Below, one piece after another: positions 9,601-18,755 of a DNA stretch of 64,000 nt (the first letter of the stretch is position 1; every line of letters begins with the position of its first letter). The DNA comes from JAAYZX01 sp040770645 (GTDB lineage Bacteria > Actinomycetota > Thermoleophilia > RBG-16-64-13), in contig JAXGIS010000007.1 in the NCBI GenBank assembly GCA_040770645.1, positions 35,428-99,427 of the forward strand. The letters are read 5' to 3'. A program made the translations under genes and the position numbers. The notes beneath the pieces are model-generated. The model was not told the origin of the DNA, ran no database searches, and saw only the letters and a program-made list of their open reading frames with translations.

Positions 9601-9979
9601 TGTGATCCCCATGGACTTCCTACCGCTGTGGGAGGAGGACACCCGCGACATCACTCCCAACATGTTCTGGAACTACGGTCGCAAGATCCTGCAGGCGGCC
9701 CGGGTGGCCGGCCGTCATCCCCGCCTGCACCTCATCTACATCACCAACTTCAAGTGCGGGCCGGATTCGTATATCAAGCAGTTCATGCGCAAGGCCGCCC
9801 GTGACCCCTTCCTGGTGCTCCAGTTCGATGAGCACAGTAACGACGCCGGCGCCATGACCCGGGTGGAGGCCTACCTGGACAGCAAGGGCTTCTTGCGTTG
9901 GTGGTCGCGGGAAGGAGCGGGCAGAACGTCCGCCCACGACGATACTTGCCGGCTCGCCGCCGAGGGGAGGTCACGATGA
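6689..9979 (+). CDS. Large acyl-CoA dehydratase activase: two BadF/HgdC-type ATPase domains plus DUF2229
   Basis: Protein of 1096 residues in the family that activates 2-hydroxyacyl-CoA dehydratases and benzoyl-CoA reductases by ATP-driven electron injection. Domain 1 (about 4-310) opens with LGIDIGCISVKMAL; domain 2 (about 390-660) opens with LGVDVGSVSTNLVVLDS and has IGGQDSKFI and CAAGTGSFLEEQ, the ASKHA ATPase loops and the Cys that ligates the 4Fe-4S cluster in HgdC. A Cys-rich segment follows (CKGCTNECDI plus a nearby Cys), then a DUF2229 region around SSVAEPCFPIRAAHGH and a C-terminal domain. The single-ATPase HgdC proteins are about 260 residues, so this is the long fused version. Its stop overlaps the next start as ATGA at 9976. 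The actual acyl-CoA substrate is unknown. Confidence 0.85.
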   Translation: MATLGIDIGCISVKMALVGLPDEAALFDTLARGGNGVHEGLFLDPAAAGGVSPASGTPPLLVTRYRRIKGNPAQAALELLTQIGESLPAGTITGVRMTGTGSRILADRLGIAFENEFKAIARAVTTLHPDVRYVFEMGGETSKFIELDESSEPGYVGIADYQTNGDCAAGTGSFMDQQANRLLYDIEDVGEIVLAAGKAATVAGRCSVFAKSDMIHAQQKGYQPPEVLKGLCDAVVRNFRGAIARGKKIDGTVAFIGGVAANEGATEAMRATFSLSEDQMFVPTYYAWMGAIGAAMLEADKAATDAAESETSTAAPFHLDLAPLQDLRITGVPTSPALSMERVILLRDRVRTTEQPTVGTLGAAAAGAATVNAAAADDAAAETPSETPIDAYLGVDVGSVSTNLVVLDSQGNVLKEIYTKTDGRPVEVVNRGLQEIWEEMGPRLNIRGVGTTGSGRELIGELIGADIVTDEITAHKTGSTFIGDTLLDGRRPDTIFEIGGQDSKFISLEDGIVVDFAMNQACAAGTGSFLEEQAEKLGINIIGEFAELALSSPAPIRLGERCTVFMERDVNSYLQRGAEKRDLVAGLAYSIVHNYLNRLVAGRKIGDTIYFQGGTAYNDSVAAAFTEVLRKEIIVPPHNGVLGAVGIALLAREKAETTGTPTRFRGWDLDQVEYTVKEFTCKGCTNECDIRQFTIGGEKTYWGDKCSDRYRKRAKVEKQPVIPDLPALRERLLFAYVTTDEAVDTTGPVRSGSGSTRGTVGIPRSMYSFDRLPFWATLFKDLGFDLLVSGQTDRLIKEAGIESSVAEPCFPIRAAHGHVAWLLEQGVDHLFLPNMLNEETDTPEVESHACAWGQTLPFVVMAAPAFESHAHRFLYPTVHFRRGPDYVRRTLADYLRPLGLRRAEVERAVDRAYEAQAEFRAALVRAGADALALLAEHDELGVVLIGRPYNMYDPGLNMDLPAKLRRLYGVNVIPMDFLPLWEEDTRDITPNMFWNYGRKILQAARVAGRHPRLHLIYITNFKCGPDSYIKQFMRKAARDPFLVLQFDEHSNDAGAMTRVEAYLDSKGFLRWWSREGAGRTSAHDDTCRLAAEGRSR

Positions 9980-11414
9980 ACCGGTCGAGCGCAGAAGCCA
10001 CCGGGGGCAACGGCCACGGGAAAGACGAGGAAGCGCGGGAAGCTTTGACCACGATCAATGCGTTGAGCGGAAGGTACCGCAACCCACCTCTGCCCACGGA
10101 GCCGACGAATCCGCGTTCGTCAACGATGACCTCGACCTGACCGGTCGCACCATGTACATCCCCCACATGCCGTATGGGGGCTCCAGGCTGTTTGCGGCGG
10201 CTTTCCGCTCCATCGGTATAGACGGCCGGGTGGTGCCGCACGCCGACGCCCTCACCCTCGAGATTGGCGGCAAGTACACCTCGGGTGAAGAGTGCTATCC
10301 ACAGAAGATCGTAACCGGTGACTTCATGAAGCTGCTGGAAGTCGACAAACTCGACCCCAACAAAGTCGCCTTCCTGCTCCCCACCGCAAACGGTCCATGC
10401 CGCTTCGGTCAGTACGCGGGCCTGCAACGCCAGTTACTCGACGAGCAGGGCTATCACGACATCCCCCTGGTGTCTCTGTCATCGGTCGATGGCTACAAGG
10501 GCATCGGCCGGCACGCGCCCGAGCTGATCCGCACCGCCTGGCGGGCGCTCGTAGTCAGCGACATACTCATGAAGTGCCTACTGATGACCCGCCCCTATGA
10601 GGTGCACGCGGGTGACACCGATCGAGTCTACCTCGATGCGATCGCGGCATGCGAAGCCGAGTTTGAGATACCCGGTCTCAGTCACAAAGAACGTCTGGCC
10701 CGGTTGGTGCAGGTGCTGCCGCGTCTCAGAGATCGATTCCGCGCCGTCTCGGTCAGAAACGAGGATCGTCCGCTCATCGGCGTGGTGGGTGAGATTTTCA
10801 CCCGCCTGAACAGCTTCGCCAATCAGGAGATCATCCGCCATCTGGAGGCGGCGGGAGCCGAGTGCTGGCTGGCCGGGGTGGCCGAATGGATCTGGTACAC
10901 CAACGAGGAGCAGTTCCGGCGCCTGCGTGAGGAGCGTCGCCGTGCCAGCAAGAACTGGCTCAGGGCCTTCCTCACCAAGCAGGTCATGGAGAGAGACGAA
11001 AAGATTCTATACGAACCCTTCAGCGAGGACTTTCGTGGCTACGACGAACCGCATGTCCCGCACCTCCTGAAGTTGTCGCACCCGTACCTGCCGGCCGCGG
11101 GGTGCGGCGGGGAGATGGTGCTATCCACCGGTGGCAGCATCTACTTCTACGAAATCGGTGCAGACGGCATCGCCGACATCAGTCCTTTCAGCTGCATGAA
11201 CGCCATCATCACCGAGGCCGTGTATCCCAAGGTGAGCCGGGAGCACGATGGCTTCCCCATGCGCATGTTCTACTTTGACGGCACGCAGAGCGACCTGGAC
11301 CGCGACGTAGGCATCTTCTTGGAGTTGGCTCGTACCTACAAACGGCGCAAGAAGCGGCCCCGGCGCGCGGTGGGTCGCAGGCCCGTGCCGGAAACATCGC
11401 CGGTGCGCCGCTAG
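9976..11414 (+). CDS. Dehydratase-like (HgdB/D-component-related) partner of the activase, one frameshift
   Basis: Once repaired, this is a 479-residue protein related to the C-terminal part of long 'activase-related' proteins and to the D subunit of 2-hydroxyglutaryl-CoA dehydratase. It carries YTSGEECYPQ, CRFGQY and a final CGGEMVLSTGG/SPFSCMNAIITE region whose cysteines are candidate Fe-S ligands. ATG 9976 overlaps the upstream stop (ATGA) and has GGGGAGGT before it. The first part reads in one frame to about 10085; the remainder (from ATG 10152 in the raw frame) is in another. Adding one C to the CCC at 10083-10085 joins the frames and gives a whole number of codons. The two genes appear to be a split form of what is one polypeptide in some bacteria (inference). 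Confidence 0.75.
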
Positions 11415-11452
11415 ATACACAGCCACTCCAGCCATCTACAGGGAGAGCCTGT

Positions 11453-14083
11453 TTGTTCAGTCGCCTAGGAAGCTGGTGCGGCCGGTATAGATGGGCTGTG
11501 GTCGCCGCCTGGGTGGTCACTGCCATCCTCCTGAGCGTACTCGCCCCCGACATCAACAAGGTGGCGGTCAACGATCAGCGGGCTTTCCTACCCACTGGGG
11601 TCCCCAGCCTACAAGCCGCACAGCTTCTCAGGGCCCACTTCCCCGAGCGCATGTCGAGCAACAGCGCCGTGGGGGTCGTGGACGCGGGGCCGGGACACAA
11701 GGTCACCACAGGCCCCGCTTGGGAATATGTGGAGCAGCTCACCACACGCTTCCAGGCCCTGGTCGGCGAAGGGACACTCAGCCGGGTGGTATCACCCGCT
11801 GCCGCCGACGAACAGACCGCCAAGGCGCTCATCAGTCCGGATGGTCAAGTGGCCATCGTGATCGTCTCTTTCGCTGAGGCGGTGGCCGGAGATGAGGGCA
11901 ACGCGCGAGTGGCTCATGCAGAGGCCCAGTTGAACCCCGCTCCCACCGGGGTGAGCGCGTACCTCACAGGAGATGCAGCAGTTTTGGCCGCCTACGATCA
12001 CGCCGCCCGCAGCAGCGTTGACTCCACAACGTGGCTCACCATTCTCCTAGTGGTGGTCATACTGTTGATCGTCTACCGATCGCCCGTGAGCCCTTTGATA
12101 CCACTCTTCACCATCGGCCTGGCCTATCTGATCTCCCGGGGGGTCATCGCCCTACTGGGCGCGCACTGGTGGACCATATCCGGCTACACCAACGTGTTCA
12201 TCATCGTGGTGCTCTTCGGCGCGGGGACCGACTACTGCCTCTTCCTGATCAGCCGTTTCCGCGAGGAGATGGCCGTGGATCACTCCACGCTCCCGGCAGT
12301 GGCCCGCACGGTCGGCGCCGTGGGCGAGACCATCACCTCCAGTGCCGCCACGGTGATAGTGGGGCTATCCACCATGGCCTTCGCCGAACTCGGCCTCTAC
12401 AACGCCTCCGGACCCAGCGTGGCCATTGCCGTTCTCATCGCCTTGGTGGCGGGGCTGACGCTCACACCCGCATTGCTTGCCATCTTGGGTGATAAGGCGT
12501 TCTGGCCGCGCAGGGCGCGCCGCTTCACCGAAGGCGGGTTCTGGTCTTGGTGGTCAAACTGGGTCACACGCCACCCCGTGTGGGTGCTCGCAGTGGTAGT
12601 GGCGCTCCTGGCCCCTCTCGCCGTATACGGACAAGGTCTGAAGCGGGACTTCGACTTGGTGGCCGACCTCTCCAGTGACACCCCGGCAGTGCGCGGTTTC
12701 AACACCCTGGCCACCCACCTGGATGCCGGGGCCACATCACCCCTCACCGCCCTCCTCCGCGACCCTGCCGGTTTCGACACGCCGGCCGGTCTGGCGCGCT
12801 TGGCACAGATGGAAGCAAAGATCGCAACTGCGGCCAACGTGGGGCAGGTGACGGGTTTCACCTCCCTCCTCGCCGAAAGCGGCACGCTGCGCGTCCATGA
12901 CCAACTGAGCGGCCTGGTAGGCCTCGTGCGGCGGGGGGAAGAGCAACTGCGCTCCACCGGCGGCGGCGCCTCCATCTCGGAGCAGGCCTTGCAGGAAGCC
13001 GCCGACGGGCTCGTGGAATTGGGTATGTACCTGCGCCAACTGGCCGTAGAGTATCCGGAGATCATCCGCAATCCCGGCTTCATCGAGTCCGTGGAGGCAC
13101 TCACCACCCTCGCCACAGTGGCGGGGATGGACGCCCCGATGTTCGGGGTCGGGGGCGCGTTGGGGCAAGATGATGCGACAACCGACGCCCCCTCGATGAG
13201 CGCCGGCGTAACCGTGGGTGGCCCGGTAGATCCGAGTGCCGTGGTGCCGCAACTGGCCCGTTTGACCCACGGTCTGGAGACGCTGGGTCACAACTTCGCG
13301 TCACATCCCGACTCCCTCATGTTGCCCCACATCTACCTGGAGCAGAACGAAGGCCTCCGAGCTCTGACGCAGGCCTACCTCTCGCCCGACAAGACGGTTG
13401 CCCGTATCAGCGTGATTCTCACCGTTGGGCCCTACACCGACGCAGCCATGGACACCGTACGCCAACTGCGCAACGTGGTGGAGCAGGGATCTTCCCCCGG
13501 GCTTCTGGACGGCACTTCCGCCATCATGACCGACCTGCGCGAGGCCTCCGGTCGGGACATGACCCGCGCCCTGGTTTCGGTACTGCTGGGCATCATGCTG
13601 GTGCTGGTGTGGCTACTGCGTTCACTGGTGGCCCCTGTCTACCTGCTGGCCACCATCCTGCTGTCGTACTTGTCCACACTGGGTATTGTGCGCTTGGTGT
13701 TCAGCGATCTGCTGCGGGCCCCGGGAATCACCTGGTGGGTGCCCATGTTCATGTTCGTCATGTTGGTGGCGCTCGGCATGGACTACAACATCTTCCTCAT
13801 GGGCCGGGTCAAAGAGGAAGTAGCTGCACTCGGTAACCTGTCAGGCATCCCACGAGCCGTGACGCGTACCGGAGCCATCATCACTTCTGCGGGGATCATC
13901 GTGGCCGGCACTTTCTCCGCCATGATGAGCGCCGACATCTTGGGACTCGTGCAGATCGGCTTCGCCGTCACTGTGGGCATCCTGCTCGATACCTTCGTAG
14001 TGAGGACCGCTCTGGTACCGGCCATCGCCGTGTTACTGGGCCGCTGGAGCTGGTGGCCACGACTCCGTGCGCTAAAGGGGTGA
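11453..14083 (+). CDS. MMPL/RND-family transporter
   Basis: Membrane protein of 876 residues with the duplicated RND layout: one helix, a large external loop, six helices, one helix, a second external loop, six helices. Diagnostic membrane motifs are GAGTDYCLFLISRFREE in the first half and ALGMDYNIFLMGRVKEE in the second. MMPL proteins use the proton gradient to export lipids or glycolipids, or act in antibiotic efflux, and are abundant in actinobacteria; the substrate here is unknown. The start is TTG 11453, with an AGGGAGAG site just upstream. It begins 38 bases after the preceding gene and may be cotranscribed. Confidence 0.85.
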   Translation: MFSRLGSWCGRYRWAVVAAWVVTAILLSVLAPDINKVAVNDQRAFLPTGVPSLQAAQLLRAHFPERMSSNSAVGVVDAGPGHKVTTGPAWEYVEQLTTRFQALVGEGTLSRVVSPAAADEQTAKALISPDGQVAIVIVSFAEAVAGDEGNARVAHAEAQLNPAPTGVSAYLTGDAAVLAAYDHAARSSVDSTTWLTILLVVVILLIVYRSPVSPLIPLFTIGLAYLISRGVIALLGAHWWTISGYTNVFIIVVLFGAGTDYCLFLISRFREEMAVDHSTLPAVARTVGAVGETITSSAATVIVGLSTMAFAELGLYNASGPSVAIAVLIALVAGLTLTPALLAILGDKAFWPRRARRFTEGGFWSWWSNWVTRHPVWVLAVVVALLAPLAVYGQGLKRDFDLVADLSSDTPAVRGFNTLATHLDAGATSPLTALLRDPAGFDTPAGLARLAQMEAKIATAANVGQVTGFTSLLAESGTLRVHDQLSGLVGLVRRGEEQLRSTGGGASISEQALQEAADGLVELGMYLRQLAVEYPEIIRNPGFIESVEALTTLATVAGMDAPMFGVGGALGQDDATTDAPSMSAGVTVGGPVDPSAVVPQLARLTHGLETLGHNFASHPDSLMLPHIYLEQNEGLRALTQAYLSPDKTVARISVILTVGPYTDAAMDTVRQLRNVVEQGSSPGLLDGTSAIMTDLREASGRDMTRALVSVLLGIMLVLVWLLRSLVAPVYLLATILLSYLSTLGIVRLVFSDLLRAPGITWWVPMFMFVMLVALGMDYNIFLMGRVKEEVAALGNLSGIPRAVTRTGAIITSAGIIVAGTFSAMMSADILGLVQIGFAVTVGILLDTFVVRTALVPAIAVLLGRWSWWPRLRALKG

Positions 14084-14236
14084 GGGGCGACCCAACCCGG
14101 ATGATATTATTGGTTACTGGCAGATGAATCCACCGTATCGAGACAAACCGGCAGACTCAGTCTCCTCACCGGTTACCGGCCCATCTCAGGAACCCACAAT
14201 GCCAGTGCCCCCCTTCTCTGACAGCCAGGTGGCTTG

Positions 14237-15259
14237 ATGTCCACAGAAACCGTGTTGCTCATCGCCGTGGTGACCATGGCCCTGCTGTTCGATGTCATGA
14301 ATGGCTTCCACGACGGCTGCAACGCGGTCTCCACCGTCATCTACACAGGGGCGCTCAAACCTCGCACCGCCATCATGATGTCGGCCGCGTTCACCTTCCT
14401 CGGCCCATTGGTCATGGGCATCGCCGTAGCCAAGACCATTGGGGGCGTCATCGACGCCTCGGACGCCTCGGCCCACCTGGTCATAGCGGCCTTGTTCGGA
14501 GCGCTCCTGTGGGATCTGCTCACCTGGATCTGGGCGCTTCCGGTCAGCTCCTCACACGCTTTGGTCGGAGGCCTGCTGGGAGCCGGTCTGGCCGCTATGG
14601 GTTCCTCGGGTATCATCTGGGACCGGGTCATCCTCATCTTGGTGTCCCTGGTGGTCTCACCCTTCCTGGGTCTCCTCACCGGCTACTTCTTCATGTTCGT
14701 GACCCAACGTATCGTGAGACTGGTCAAATGGGATCTCGACAAGGCCGACAAGTTCTACAAACGTATGCAGATTCTATCGGCGGCCTGGGTGTCGTTCAGC
14801 CACGGATCAAACGACGCCACCAAGGTAATGGGAATGATCGTACTGTTCCTGGCCTCGAGCCACCAGCTCACGGTAGACGGTTACATAGACAAGTTCGGCT
14901 TCCCCCTCTGGGTCATCTTGTCGGCGGCGGCAGCCATGGCGCTCGGAACCTATCTCGACTATAGATCGATGCGCATCATTCGCACCGTGGGTGAGCGCCT
15001 CTGCAATCTTCACCCCGTAAACGGGTTCAGCGCCGAGGTAGGAGGGGCCGTAATCATCCAGCTCGCGTCGTTCCTCGGTCTGCCGGTTTCGACCACGCAC
15101 ATCGTCACTTCGTCGGTCACAGGTACGGGGCTACGTGCCGGCCTGACTGGAGTGAGTTGGAAAGTCTTCCGTGCTATCATCCTAGCTTGGGTGATTACGC
15201 TGCCCTTCTGCGCGGGGGTGGCGGCGGCAATGTACTACCTGCTCAACATCTGGCTGTAG
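14237..15259 (+). CDS. pit: PiT-family inorganic phosphate transporter
   Basis: Low-affinity phosphate symporter of 340 residues. Both family repeats are present: the first as GFHDGCNAVST (usual consensus GFHDxANA), the second as SHGSNDATKVMG, with LPVSSSHALVGG and LPVSTTHIVTSS in the duplicated membrane segments. ATG 14237 is preferred over TTG 14234 because AGGTGG ends four bases before it. It is followed after 13 bases by the DUF47 gene, the usual regulatory partner of Pit carriers. Confidence 0.9.
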   Translation: MSTETVLLIAVVTMALLFDVMNGFHDGCNAVSTVIYTGALKPRTAIMMSAAFTFLGPLVMGIAVAKTIGGVIDASDASAHLVIAALFGALLWDLLTWIWALPVSSSHALVGGLLGAGLAAMGSSGIIWDRVILILVSLVVSPFLGLLTGYFFMFVTQRIVRLVKWDLDKADKFYKRMQILSAAWVSFSHGSNDATKVMGMIVLFLASSHQLTVDGYIDKFGFPLWVILSAAAAMALGTYLDYRSMRIIRTVGERLCNLHPVNGFSAEVGGAVIIQLASFLGLPVSTTHIVTSSVTGTGLRAGLTGVSWKVFRAIILAWVITLPFCAGVAAAMYYLLNIWL

Positions 15260-15272
15260 GGAGGGGTAAACG

Positions 15273-15992
15273 GTGGCCGAGCGGTCGTCGAGGTGGAGAC
15301 GCATCAGACAGGCCCTGGGGGGCGAGAGTCAGCTCGGTTCCGCCATCGCCCACCTGTCGCGCGAGCGTGAGACGCAGGTGCTCCAGCAACTCGATGAGTT
15401 CTCCAAGCAGGTGGTGGTAGTAGTGGAGAATCTCCACGAGATGGTGCGCCGTTTCGCCGCGGGCGCCACCACGGAGTTGCACGCCGCCGCTATGGAGATC
15501 GACCGGCTCGAGAGCAAGGCCGACGTCCTGAAAGCCGAGATGCTCGATCGGCTCTCCATGGGTGGCTTGTTTTTCATGGCCACGGCGGACGTGTCACGCT
15601 TGGTCACCTCCATGGACAAGATCGCCAACTTGGCGGTGGGCGCCGCCGACCGCATCGCCATGCGGCCATTGGATCTGCCCCAGCCGTTCAAGGACAACAT
15701 CGTGGAACTGGCCCGGATCGACACACAGGCAGCGGCCCGCCTCTGCGACGCGGTACTCGCCCTCAGTCGGGACCTGCGCGACGCCTTCGCCCTCTCCAAG
15801 CAGGTCGCCAAACTCGAGAGCGAAGCCGACGCCGTCTTCAAGGAATCCTACCTGATGCTCCTCGATATGGACATCGACTACAAGACGTTCTTGCAGGCCA
15901 ACGCCATCATCGACCGCTTGGAATCCATTGCCGATACCTGCCACCAGAACGCGGAGCTTCTGCGTCACTTGATACTCGAATACATCGGATGA
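15273..15992 (+). CDS. DUF47 (PhoU-like) protein
   Basis: All-helical cytoplasmic protein of 239 residues, resembling half of a PhoU bundle duplicated (EIDRLESKADVLKAEM and KLESEADAVFKESYLM are the two metal-binding E/D-rich helices). DUF47 proteins pair with Pit transporters and are thought to modulate phosphate uptake. The start GTG 15273 has GGAGGGG upstream. The gene ends in a strong bidirectional hairpin. Confidence 0.88.
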   Translation: MAERSSRWRRIRQALGGESQLGSAIAHLSRERETQVLQQLDEFSKQVVVVVENLHEMVRRFAAGATTELHAAAMEIDRLESKADVLKAEMLDRLSMGGLFFMATADVSRLVTSMDKIANLAVGAADRIAMRPLDLPQPFKDNIVELARIDTQAAARLCDAVLALSRDLRDAFALSKQVAKLESEADAVFKESYLMLLDMDIDYKTFLQANAIIDRLESIADTCHQNAELLRHLILEYIG

Positions 15993-16018
15993 AACCAATG
16001 CCGGCCCCAGAATGCTTT

Positions 16019-16050
16019 GAGGCCCGGCCCCCAGCTGGGGGCCGGGCCTC
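16019..16050. terminator. Perfect 32-base palindrome between convergent genes
   Basis: Two 16-base arms with no spacer, flanked by TTT on the left and AAT on the right. It can terminate DUF47 on the plus strand and the NifU-like gene on the minus strand. Confidence 0.7.
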
Positions 16051-16075
16051 AATCATTGGCCGGTGTGTCTCGGCG

Positions 16076-16300
16076 CTAAACCGACTCGACCGCGGTGACT
16101 TCAGGCACAACCTGCTTGAGCACCTTCTCCACGCCGTTCTTGAGCGTTATCTGCGACATAGGGCACCCGACACAGGCGCCCACCAGTTTCACACTGACTA
16201 CACCCGTAGCTTCATCGACGCCGACGAGTTCGATGTCGCCGCCATCGTTCTGGAGCGCCGGACGGATCATGTCCAGAGCCTGCTCCACTTGCTCTTTCAT
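16076..16300 (-). CDS. NifU-like C-terminal domain Fe-S scaffold protein
   Basis: 74-residue Nfu-type protein that carries an assembling Fe-S cluster. The cluster motif CVGCP (Cys43, Cys46) and the preceding NDGGDIELVGVDEATGVV strand pattern are typical. ATG 16300 is chosen because GAGGAGGAAG lies 5 bases upstream; the open frame extends further but without a ribosome site. Single gene, convergent with DUF47. Confidence 0.88.
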   Translation of the reverse strand: MKEQVEQALDMIRPALQNDGGDIELVGVDEATGVVSVKLVGACVGCPMSQITLKNGVEKVLKQVVPEVTAVESV

Positions 16301-16376
16301 TCTGTCTTCCTCCTCGGGCGCCCGGTAGAGCGCCGCCACGGCGGTATTCACATTGCAACGCTATTGTCCACAGCGC

Positions 16377-16405
16377 GGCGGCCGGTCCCACCGGGACCGG
16401 CCGCC
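16377..16405 (-). terminator. Terminator hairpin downstream of the thiolase gene
   Basis: 13-bp perfect arms (16377-16389, 16393-16405) with a 3-base loop, between the NifU-like and thiolase genes, which share the minus strand. Confidence 0.6.
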
Positions 16406-16478
16406 GCCACTTCCCAAATCCACCCGGATCGCGTCTGGATCCACGGCGCGCGCGTGTCGGCCGCGCGCGGACCAGATG

Positions 16479-17664
16479 CTACTTCTCCCGCCGCAGGATA
16501 ATGGCCGTACCCTGCCCGCCACCGATGCACATGGTGGCGAGTCCGAGATCTTTCTCCTCCTGCAACATCTGGTACAGCAGGGTAGTCACGATGCGTGCGC
16601 CCGACGCCCCGATGGGGTGACCAAGAGCGATAGCCCCGCCACGGAGGTTGATCTTCTCCAACTCGAAGCCGGGCAGCTCGTTGGCCACGGCCCCACACTG
16701 GGACGCGAAGGCCTCGTTGGCCTCGATCACGTCCATGTCCTCGATCTTCATACCGGTCTTCTCGAGAACCTTCTTGGTGGCGTAGTACGGGCCCATACCC
16801 ATGATGGCCGGGTCCAGGCCGGCTGCTGCGTGCGCCACCACCGTAGCCAAGATTTTCTTGCCGTTCTTCTCGGCCCACTCGCGCGAGGCCAGCACCAGGC
16901 AGGCACCGGCGTCGTTGATGCCCGACGCGTTGCCGGCCGTGACGGTGCCGTCTTTCTTGAAAGCGCCGGGGAGTTTGGCCATGGCTTCGAGCGTGCTGTC
17001 GGGACGGGGATGCTCATCGGTGTCGAAGACCGTCACACCCTTCTTGGTCTTGATTTCAACGGGGACGATCTCCTCTTTGAAGAGCCCGGCGTCAATTGCT
17101 TTCTTCGCCAGCTGTTGGCTGCGGTAGCCGATTCTGTCTTGCTCTTCGCGCCCCACATTGAAGCGCTCGGCCACGTTCTCGGCCGTGATGCCCATGTGGT
17201 AGTCACCGAACGCGCACCAGATACCGTCCTTAATCATCTCGTCGACCAGGACGCCGTCTCCCATGCGGTAGCCGCCGCGGGCCTTCGGCACCAAATAGGG
17301 CGCCGCGCTCATGTTCTCCATGCCGCCGGCCACGATCACGTCCGCATCCCCACAGCGAATGATCTGATCGGCGAGCATGACGGAACGCATACTAGAGGCG
17401 CATACCTTGTTGACGGTGATGGCCGGGATCTCTTGCGGCAGGCCCGCGTGAATGGCGGCTTGGCGGGCCGGGTTCTGCCCCAAACCGGCGGTCAGGACAT
17501 TGCCCATGATGACTTCTTCGATATCCGTATCCGCGACTCCCGCCCGCTTAATGGCTTCACGGATGACGAGCGCGCCCAACTGCACGGCCGGCACATTGGT
17601 GAGAGTGCCAAGGTAGCGTCCCACCGAGTACGGCAGCGCTCAAGATGACGGTTTCGCGGGCCAT
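16479..17664 (-). CDS. Acetyl-CoA C-acetyltransferase (thiolase), N-terminal frameshift
   Basis: Biosynthetic/degradative thiolase of 395 residues when repaired, joining two acetyl-CoA or cleaving acetoacetyl-CoA. The nucleophilic Cys is in NKVCASSMRSV, the His is in GHPIGASGARI and the second Cys is in CIGGGQG; IEANEAFA is also present. The raw frame starts at GTG 17624, but the true N-terminus MARETVILSA is read from ATG 17664, which follows AGAGGAAG. Between them the expected S-A-A-R-T-P-V-G-R is recovered if one C is added to each of two C runs near 17625-17636, so the break is most likely a sequencing artefact. It stands alone between a hairpin and a 260-base upstream region. Confidence 0.9.
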
Positions 17665-17870
17665 GTGCTTCCTCTCCTTATGATTCGGTCAACGACAAAG
17701 CGGGGCCCTGAGGCCCCCAAATGGTGTCTGGCTTGTACGGGGTCACGCCGCCCCAACGGCACAGTCCCGAAATCCGATGCCAACGACGTCTCATCCTATC
17801 ATGCGAGACGCCTTCAGCGGCAGAGATACATGCAGAAGGGCAGATACACCGTACCGGTATGAGCCACGCC

Positions 17871-17915
17871 CGAGACACGGGGCGCCGGGACCCGCGTCCG
17901 GCGCCCCGTGTCTCG
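17871..17915 (-). terminator. 18-bp stem terminator of the small orphan gene
   Basis: Arms 17871-17888 and 17898-17915 are perfectly complementary around a 9-base loop, just beyond the stop of the 17926-18156 gene. Confidence 0.6.
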
Positions 17916-17925
17916 ACGTCAGCTG

Positions 17926-18156
17926 CTACGTTCGCGGTCTACTGACCACAATCCCCCGACGCGTCAGCATACTGAGCGTCTCCGGGACCAGTGGCCAGAA
18001 GAGTTGCTCGCGCTCCTTGCCCGATTGGCCCGCCCGCGCCACGAAGACGACGGTGAGGCGAATCTCGCCCTCGACCTCGTCGGCCATGATCTGATAGCCC
18101 TGCTTCAGCCAGTAGTCCAACTGCGCGTCGAACTCCCGTAGCCGGAACGGATCCAT
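17926..18156 (-). CDS. Small hypothetical protein
   Basis: 76 residues, no family recognised. It is a mixed-charge soluble protein with aromatic residues early on (FDAQLDYWLKQGYQIMADEVEGE) and a basic C-terminus (TRRGIVVSRPRT). It is very likely a real gene: ATG 18156 is preceded by a strong AAGGAGGAT site and the stop is followed by an 18-bp terminator. The overall pattern (QLDYWLKQGY, then a beta-strand LTVVFVAR) might be a small beta-alpha-type fold, but I cannot name it. Confidence 0.7.
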   Translation of the reverse strand: MDPFRLREFDAQLDYWLKQGYQIMADEVEGEIRLTVVFVARAGQSGKEREQLFWPLVPETLSMLTRRGIVVSRPRT

Positions 18157-18293
18157 AGGTATCCTCCTTGGCTCGTGGGCAACCGGCTTCCGTCACTAAA
18201 CACCATACCCGCCCATGCACGATTCGAACCAGAAGTCCACGGGCCTACTGCCCCTTCAGTCCAAGCCCGCCGCCTGCCTCCTTCCCTTCCAGC

Positions 18294-18755
18294 TCACGCC
18301 GCGGTCTTCGCCCCTTCCTGTCTACGCCATCCACAACTGTAGAGGAAGTAACCGGCCGAGGCCGGTCCCAAGTGAGAAAATCGCTCGGCCAACGCCTCGG
18401 CCGCCCCTTCGAAATCCTCAGCACTGCCGATGAAATCCAGGTACTTGCGGAAACTGCCGTGCTCTTCCACGATATCGATAAACACTGGAGCGTTGGCCAC
18501 CACAGCTTCGATCTTGCGTCGGTTGCGAATCACCGACGCGTCAGCCAGAAGTGCCGTGACATCATCTTCCCCCATCTGCGCCACGGCAACGGGATCGAAG
18601 CCCCGGAAGCCGGCCACCAGACCCGGCCACCGCGCTTCCACCACCTTGGGTCCCAACCCGGCCGAGAAGATGGCCCGGGACAACAGGCCAAAGTACGACT
18701 CGTCCGTACGCGGGTAGTCACCTGCCCGCTGCATCCACGGCTGCCTATCGAACAT
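18294..18755 (-). CDS. DNA-3-methyladenine glycosylase I (Tag)-like protein
   Basis: Helix-hairpin-helix glycosylase relative of 153 residues. Matches to Tag are YFGLLSRAIFSAGL, a FRGFDPVAVAQMGEDDV segment, the ADASVIRNRRKIEAVVANA hallmark and GSFRKYLDF. Two differences from E. coli Tag stand out: the N-terminal Cys/His zinc region is absent, and the position equivalent to the base-specific Glu (LEGQQAGL in E. coli) reads AIFSAGL. Activity on 3-methyladenine is therefore doubtful. ATG 18755 is set by AAAGGAGGG about 10 bases upstream. It lies on the same strand as a radical SAM gene and an AlkD-like repair gene. Confidence 0.7.
   Translation of the reverse strand: MFDRQPWMQRAGDYPRTDESYFGLLSRAIFSAGLGPKVVEARWPGLVAGFRGFDPVAVAQMGEDDVTALLADASVIRNRRKIEAVVANAPVFIDIVEEHGSFRKYLDFIGSAEDFEGAAEALAERFSHLGPASAGYFLYSCGWRRQEGAKTAA

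Noticed and set aside
16353..17648. 431-residue plus-strand open frame
   Set aside because: Antisense to the thiolase gene, with no recognisable motif and Gly/His/Arg-rich shadow composition.
18211..18244. GGTTCGAATC-like T-loop on the minus strand, suggesting a tRNA or tmRNA
   Set aside because: The flanking arms do not form a T stem, and no acceptor, D or anticodon arm is found; only a 7-bp GCCCGTG/CATGGGC stem remains.
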